From JBECKQ01 sp040235375 (lineage in GTDB: Bacteria; Planctomycetota; Phycisphaerae; UBA1845), in the NCBI GenBank assembly GCA_040235375.1, contig JBECKQ010000446.1, positions 1 to 37,002 on the forward strand: DNA of 37,002 bases, given 5' to 3'. This document shows positions 33,617-37,002 of this stretch, piece by piece; the first letter of the stretch is position 1; the number at the start of each line of letters is the position of its first letter. Below the pieces are notes generated by a model. That model was given only the letters and a program-made list of their open reading frames with translations, was not told the DNA's origin and ran no database searches. The position numbers and the translations under genes are program-made.

Positions 33617-33783
33617 GGCCGGCGCCGTGACATGTAACGGAATTCGGCCCGGCCAGCGTCCGGGATCCGCGGATTGCCCTTTTCCAGCTTACCAGGGGGC
33701 CTGTTCGATGCTGGCACGGCGCGTGCGACCACTGGAGGCCAGGGAGACTGTTGAATCAGGGTACTGCGAGCGAGGCACAAGCG

Positions 33784-34788
33784 ATGAAATTGCATGCGTG
33801 TGTGGGGATTGGCGTGCTGGCGGTCGTGCTGGCCGTCGGTCCGGCGCTGGCTGGTGATGTGCGCATTCTGAACGTGTCCTACGACCCGACGCGCGAACTG
33901 TACGAGGACGTCAACCAGGCGTTCGCCAGGCAATGGAAAGAGAAAACCGGCCAGGATGTCGTCATCCGCCAGTCGCATGGCGGGGCCGGCAAGCAGGCCC
34001 GCGCAGTGATCGACGGGCTCGAGGCCGACGTAGTCACGCTGGCCCTGGCCTACGACATCGACGCGATTCGCGAGAAGGCGAACCTCATTCCCGCCGACTG
34101 GCAGAAGCGCCTGCCGCATAACAGTTGCCCGTACACCTCGACGATCGTCTTCCTCGTGCGCAAAGACAATCCGAAACACATCAAGGACTGGGACGATCTG
34201 ATCCGCGATGACGTGGCGGTCATCACGCCGAATCCAAAGACGTCGGGCGGGGCGCGGTGGAACTACCTGGCGGCGTGGGCGTACGCGTCGGAGAAGTACA
34301 ACGGCGACGAGCCGCAGGTCTGCGAGTTCATGAAGAAGCTCTTCAAGAACGTCCCCGTGCTGGACACCGGGGCGCGCGGTTCGACGAACACGTTCGTGCA
34401 GCGAAAGATCGGCGACGTGTTCCTGGCCTGGGAGAACGAGGCCCTGCTGGTGACCAACCGCCTGGCGCCGGGCGAGTTCGAGATCGTCGTGCCGTCGATC
34501 AGCATTCTTGCCGAACCGCCGGTGACGGTGATCGACGCCGTCGTGGACAAGCACGGCACGCGTAAAGTGGCGACGGCGTACCTGGAGTTCCTTTACACGA
34601 AGGAAGGGCAGGAGCTGATCGCCGAGCACTACTATCGCCCGCACATGGCGGAGGTCGCGGAGAAGTACGCGAGCCAGTATCCGAGCGTGAAGCTGATCAC
34701 GATTGACGACAACTTCGGCGGATGGAAAGCCGCGCAGGAGAAGCACTTTTCGGAGGGCGGGGTCTTTGACGAGATTTTCGCGAAGTGA
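33784..34788 (+). CDS. Sulfate ABC transporter periplasmic binding protein
   Basis: A 334-residue secreted solute-binding protein of the Sbp/CysP type. The signal peptide (1-23) is cut after A-L-A. The mature part begins with a strand and N-V-S-Y-D-P-T-R-E-L-Y, the standard sulfate-binder opening. Q-S-H-G-G-A-G-K-Q-A-R-A-V, D-V-V-T-L-A-L-A-Y-D-I-D and P-K-T-S-G-G-A-R-W-N-Y-L line the anion site in known members. Sulfate is bound by hydrogen bonds without counter-ions in this family; thiosulfate binding is also possible. ATG 33784 starts the signal peptide. The permease genes follow after an unusually long, repeat-filled spacer. Confidence 0.93.
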   Translation: MKLHACVGIGVLAVVLAVGPALAGDVRILNVSYDPTRELYEDVNQAFARQWKEKTGQDVVIRQSHGGAGKQARAVIDGLEADVVTLALAYDIDAIREKANLIPADWQKRLPHNSCPYTSTIVFLVRKDNPKHIKDWDDLIRDDVAVITPNPKTSGGARWNYLAAWAYASEKYNGDEPQVCEFMKKLFKNVPVLDTGARGSTNTFVQRKIGDVFLAWENEALLVTNRLAPGEFEIVVPSISILAEPPVTVIDAVVDKHGTRKVATAYLEFLYTKEGQELIAEHYYRPHMAEVAEKYASQYPSVKLITIDDNFGGWKAAQEKHFSEGGVFDEIFAK

Positions 34789-34861
34789 GGAGTCGTCATC
34801 TCTCCTCGTTACGTAGTGCGGATGATCACAATGCTCACCCCCTCGATGCATCAGGTTTCCT

Positions 34862-34886
34862 CCGCCCGTGCCGGGGCGGGCTTTTT
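34862..34886 (+). terminator. Rho-independent terminator after the sulfate-binding protein gene
   Basis: CCGCCC (34862-34867) pairs with GGGCGG (34874-34879) across a six-base loop and is followed by GCTTTTTC. It would separate the abundant binding-protein transcript from the permease genes. The same hairpin is also the first unit of a repeat series running downstream. Confidence 0.6.
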
Positions 34887-35070
34887 CTGCTGCACGCTTA
34901 CCACGGGTTCCGTGTCGTCGTGCTGCGCACTTTCCGACACTCCACCCGTGGCTACATTCCGCCGCCCCGTCCGGGGCGGTGGGATGGTGAGCCGTGTCGT
35001 ACGACGGGTTCCGCCCTGGCTCGCGCCGGTGCTCCACCCGTGGGGACATCTCTTGGCCCCTGTCGGGGCC
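34862..35070. repeat. Tandem degenerate ~97-base GC-rich hairpin modules
   Basis: Three GC hairpins begin at 34862, 34962 (CCGCCCC-gtcc-GGGGCGG) and 35055 (GGCCCC-tgtc-GGGGCC), about 95-100 bases apart. Between them lies a conserved pair of inverted elements: CCACGGGT (34901-34908) with ACCCGTGG (34944-34951), and CGACGGGT (35002-35009) with ACCCGTGG (35036-35043). ACGGGTTCCG and CTCCACCCGTGG are shared between the two units. It does not code for protein. It fills most of the gap between the binding-protein gene and cysT. Confidence 0.65.
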
Positions 35071-35086
35071 TTCAGTGACGCGGCCG

Positions 35087-35163
35087 GAGGGAAAGTGAGA
35101 AGGTGAGACAACGCGAAGGTACGAAAGTGGGAAAGTGAGAACGTGACAAAGTGACAACGTGGG
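35087..35163 (+). repeat. Short-period purine-rich repeat (AAAGTGA-type)
   Basis: Variants of GAAAGTGAGA, AGGTGAGACA, GAAAGTGG and AAAGTGACAA follow one another about every 8-11 bases right up to the cysT start. The strand is almost free of T except in the repeated GTG. It is too short in period for CRISPR and has no coding look. Any cysT ribosome site must lie inside or at its end (GGGGATGAG before ATG 35170). Confidence 0.6.
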
Positions 35164-35169
35164 GATGAG

Positions 35170-36006
35170 ATGGCAGTTGTTCGCGTGGGAAAAAAGACGG
35201 TGATACCGGGGTTCGGCCTGACCCTCGGTTTCACTGTTTTTTACATGTCGCTGCTGCTGCTGATTCCACTGGCCACCCTGCTCTTCTGGACCGGCCGGCT
35301 GACCTGGGAGGGGGTGTGGCACACGTTCACGTCGTCGCGGACGCTGGCGGCGTATCGCCTGAGCCTCGGTGGGGCGCTGATCGCCGCGGCGCTGAACGGC
35401 GTGTTCGGCCTGCTCGTGGCGTGGGTGCTGGTGCGCTACCGGTTTCCCGGGCGGAAGCTGGTGGATGCCCTGGTCGATCTGCCGTTCGCGCTGCCGACGG
35501 CGGTGGCCGGCATCGCTTTGACCGCGATCTACGCTCCGACCGGCTGGCTCGGGCAGTGGCTGGACAAGATGTCGATCGCGGCGGCGTACAGCCGGCTGGG
35601 TGTCGTGCTGGCGATGATCTTCGTGAGCCTGCCGTTCGTGATCCGCACGGCGCAGCCGGTGTTGCAGGATATCGACAAGGAGATCGAGGAGGCGGCGCGG
35701 ACGCTGGGGGCCACGCGTTTGCAGACGTTTCAAAAGGTGATCCTGCCGGCCATCGTGCCGGCGGTGCTGACCGGCTCGGCGATGGCGTTCGCCCGGGCAG
35801 TGGGTGAGTACGGCACGATCGTGTTCATCTCGGGGAACATGCCGGGCAAGACGGAGATCGTACCGCTGCTGATCATGACGCGGCTCGAGGAATACGACTA
35901 CGCGGGGGCGACGGCGGTGGCCGTCGTGCTGCTGGCGCTGTCGTTCGTCATCCTGCTGGTGATCAACCTGATGCAGGTGTGGATGCGACGCGGCATACCG
36001 GCGTAA
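35170..36006 (+). CDS. cysT: Sulfate ABC transporter permease CysT/CysU
   Basis: A 278-residue inner-membrane permease with six hydrophobic segments and the BPD-transport fold. F-T-S-S-R-T-L-A-A-Y-R-L-S-L follows TM1, and D-L-P-F-A-L-P-T-A-V-A-G is the typical CysT segment. The EAA loop that docks on the ATPase (E-E-A-A-R-T-L-G-A, near 173-195) is intact. C-terminal segments include R-A-V-G-E-Y-G-T-I-V-F-I-S-G-N. The partner CysW is encoded 151 bases downstream. That distance is unusual because cysT and cysW often overlap; here a palindromic repeat sits between them. ATG 35170 is the first residue of a short basic N-terminus. Confidence 0.93.
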   Translation: MAVVRVGKKTVIPGFGLTLGFTVFYMSLLLLIPLATLLFWTGRLTWEGVWHTFTSSRTLAAYRLSLGGALIAAALNGVFGLLVAWVLVRYRFPGRKLVDALVDLPFALPTAVAGIALTAIYAPTGWLGQWLDKMSIAAAYSRLGVVLAMIFVSLPFVIRTAQPVLQDIDKEIEEAARTLGATRLQTFQKVILPAIVPAVLTGSAMAFARAVGEYGTIVFISGNMPGKTEIVPLLIMTRLEEYDYAGATAVAVVLLALSFVILLVINLMQVWMRRGIPA

Positions 36007-36088
36007 ATGGGTGTGCGGGTAGAGCGGTGACCGTGACGGACTTGTGGGGATATTTCGATGGTGTTGGCTTCGATAAACCCTCCCCCTG

Positions 36089-36109
36089 CCCCTCCCTTCA
36101 AGGGAGGGG
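36089..36109. repeat. Perfect palindromic repeat in the cysT-cysW gap
   Basis: CCCCTCCCTT and AAGGGAGGGG are exact inverse copies around one central base, folding as an 8-bp stem with loop TTCAA. The palindrome is preceded by a further pyrimidine run (CCCTCCCCCTGC) and followed by GG. No T-run follows, so it is not an intrinsic terminator. It resembles the C-rich/G-rich dispersed palindromes found in several GC-rich bacteria. Confidence 0.6.
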
Positions 36110-36157
36110 GGTCGCCCGCAGCGCCACGCTGCGCACCTTGACTCAGATGGGTGATCG

Positions 36158-37002
36158 ATGAGCACAGTGGCGACCAGCATTACAAGAGCTCCGACGGCGC
36201 GGGCTGCCGCGGATGAAACGTCCGCGCCCGTGCGCTGGGTGCTGATCGGCGTGGCCCTCGCCTTTCTCGGGCTGGCGCTGATTCTGCCGCTGGCGGTCGT
36301 GTTCGTCAGCGCGTTCGAAAAGGGCTGGCGGACGGTCATCGCGGCGCTGACGCACGAAGACGCCCTCGCCGCCATGCGCCTGACGGCCATCACCGTGGCG
36401 ATTGCGGTGCCGCTCAATGTCATCTTCGGCGTGTGTGCCGCATGGGCGATTGCCAAGTTCGACTTCCGCGGCAAAAGCGTGCTGGTGACCATGATCGACC
36501 TGCCGTTCAGCGTCTCGCCGGTGATCGCGGGCATGCTGTTCGTGCTGCTGTTCGGGGCGCACGGCGTGTTCGGCCCGTGGCTCAGCCGGCACGAAATCCA
36601 GATTATCTTCGCGGTGCCCGGCGTGGTGCTGGCGACCATGTTCGTCACCATGCCGTTCGTGGCCCGCGAGCTGATTCCGCTGATGGAAGCGCAGGGCGGC
36701 GAGGAGGAAGAGGCGTCGGTGAGTCTCGGGGCCAGCGGGTTAAAAACCTTCTGGCGCGTGACGCTGCCGAACATCCGCTGGGGCCTGGCCTACGGAACCA
36801 TCCTGTGCACGGCCCGGGCGCTCGGCGAGTTCGGCGCGGTCTCCGTCGTCTCCGGCCACATCCGCGGCGAGACCAACACGCTGCCTCTGCACGTCGAGAT
36901 TCTGTACAACGAATACCAGTTCGCCGCGGCCTTCAGCGTGGCGGGGCTGCTGGTCTGCCTGGCGCTGTTGATGATCGTGGCCAAATCGCTCATCGAGTGG
37001 CG
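36158..37002 (+). CDS. cysW: Sulfate ABC transporter permease CysW, 3' end cut by window
   Basis: At least 281 residues of the second sulfate permease subunit; the frame is still open at the window end. After a polar N-terminus (1-25) come the usual hydrophobic segments. F-V-S-A-F-E-K-G-W is a CysW hallmark after TM1, followed by D-L-P-F-S-V-S-P-V-I-A-G and the EAA loop (E-E-A-S-V-S-L-G-A-S-G, near 184-195). R-A-L-G-E-F-G-A-V-S-V-V-S-G-H then parallels the R-A-V-G-E-Y-G of CysT. It pairs with CysT to form the channel. The ATPase CysA is expected just beyond the window. ATG 36158 is chosen from the frame and family alignment. Confidence 0.92.
   Translation, partial: MSTVATSITRAPTARAAADETSAPVRWVLIGVALAFLGLALILPLAVVFVSAFEKGWRTVIAALTHEDALAAMRLTAITVAIAVPLNVIFGVCAAWAIAKFDFRGKSVLVTMIDLPFSVSPVIAGMLFVLLFGAHGVFGPWLSRHEIQIIFAVPGVVLATMFVTMPFVARELIPLMEAQGGEEEEASVSLGASGLKTFWRVTLPNIRWGLAYGTILCTARALGEFGAVSVVSGHIRGETNTLPLHVEILYNEYQFAAAFSVAGLLVCLALLMIVAKSLIEW

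Noticed and set aside
35087..35163. Possible CRISPR-like array
   Set aside because: Repeat units are only about 8-11 bases, without spacers of uniform length and without cas genes.
33433..36774. Very long minus-strand open frame opposite the sulfate transporter genes
   Set aside because: Composition is Arg/His/Pro-rich with no family motifs, and the plus strand holds clear Sbp, CysT and CysW. It is a GC-driven shadow.

Overview
This is a GC-rich, gene-dense bacterial chromosome segment. The gene content points to a planctomycete, most likely Phycisphaerae or a relative. Signs are a membrane protein with a CxxCGYxL…CPxCG zinc ribbon, a type often met in Phycisphaerae; a long GH130 enzyme; a family of small membrane proteins with an acidic residue in a helix; and dispersed GC-rich hairpin repeats. 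Taxonomy is inference from family resemblance; no rRNA or other marker is present. Nearly all genes are on the + strand. No tRNA, rRNA, CRISPR array, insertion sequence or phage gene was seen.

Layout. 1-3.8 kb: TPR protein (5' end cut by the window), STAS protein, GspE/PilB ATPase and GspF/PilC platform protein, in one tight run. 3.9-5.4 kb: zinc-ribbon membrane protein, a terminator, and a promoter plus ribosome site driving a LysM lipoprotein. 5.5-10.2 kb: RecG helicase, then a TrkH/KtrB potassium channel subunit with an extended N-terminus and its TrkA/KtrA gating partner. 10.4-13.3 kb: a four-PAS hybrid histidine kinase. 13.5-15.0 kb (minus strand): GH130 glycoside phosphorylase/hydrolase. 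15.3-19.6 kb: succinate dehydrogenase/fumarate reductase SdhA and SdhB without an adjacent membrane anchor gene, then an exported transglutaminase-like protein. 19.8-21.7 kb: membrane-anchored coiled-coil protein of unknown role. 21.8-27.3 kb: NCS2 permease, sodium:solute symporter and secreted GH20 hexosaminidase; the last two look like a unit for amino-sugar release and uptake. 27.5-29.5 kb: a membrane FeS protein resembling ETF:menaquinone oxidoreductases. 29.7-31.1 kb: cytochrome c with a His-rich tail translationally coupled to a DUF4396 membrane protein. 31.4-33.6 kb: a CBS protein with a strong structured leader, then on the minus strand a small four-helix membrane protein, a heme oxygenase and a tiny membrane protein. 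33.8-37.0 kb: sulfate ABC transporter genes for the binding protein, CysT and CysW (cut by the window end), with repeat-rich spacers between them.

The window reads mostly as housekeeping and metabolic genes: secretion/pilus assembly, repair, potassium uptake, respiration with a quinone pool, glycan and amino-sugar use, and sulfate import. I saw no single dramatic new system. The points most worth a second look are the cytochrome c/DUF4396 pair, the hairpin upstream of the CBS gene, the tandem hairpin modules and short-period repeats inside the sulfate transporter locus, the heme oxygenase/small membrane protein cluster, and the TrkH N-terminal membrane domain.
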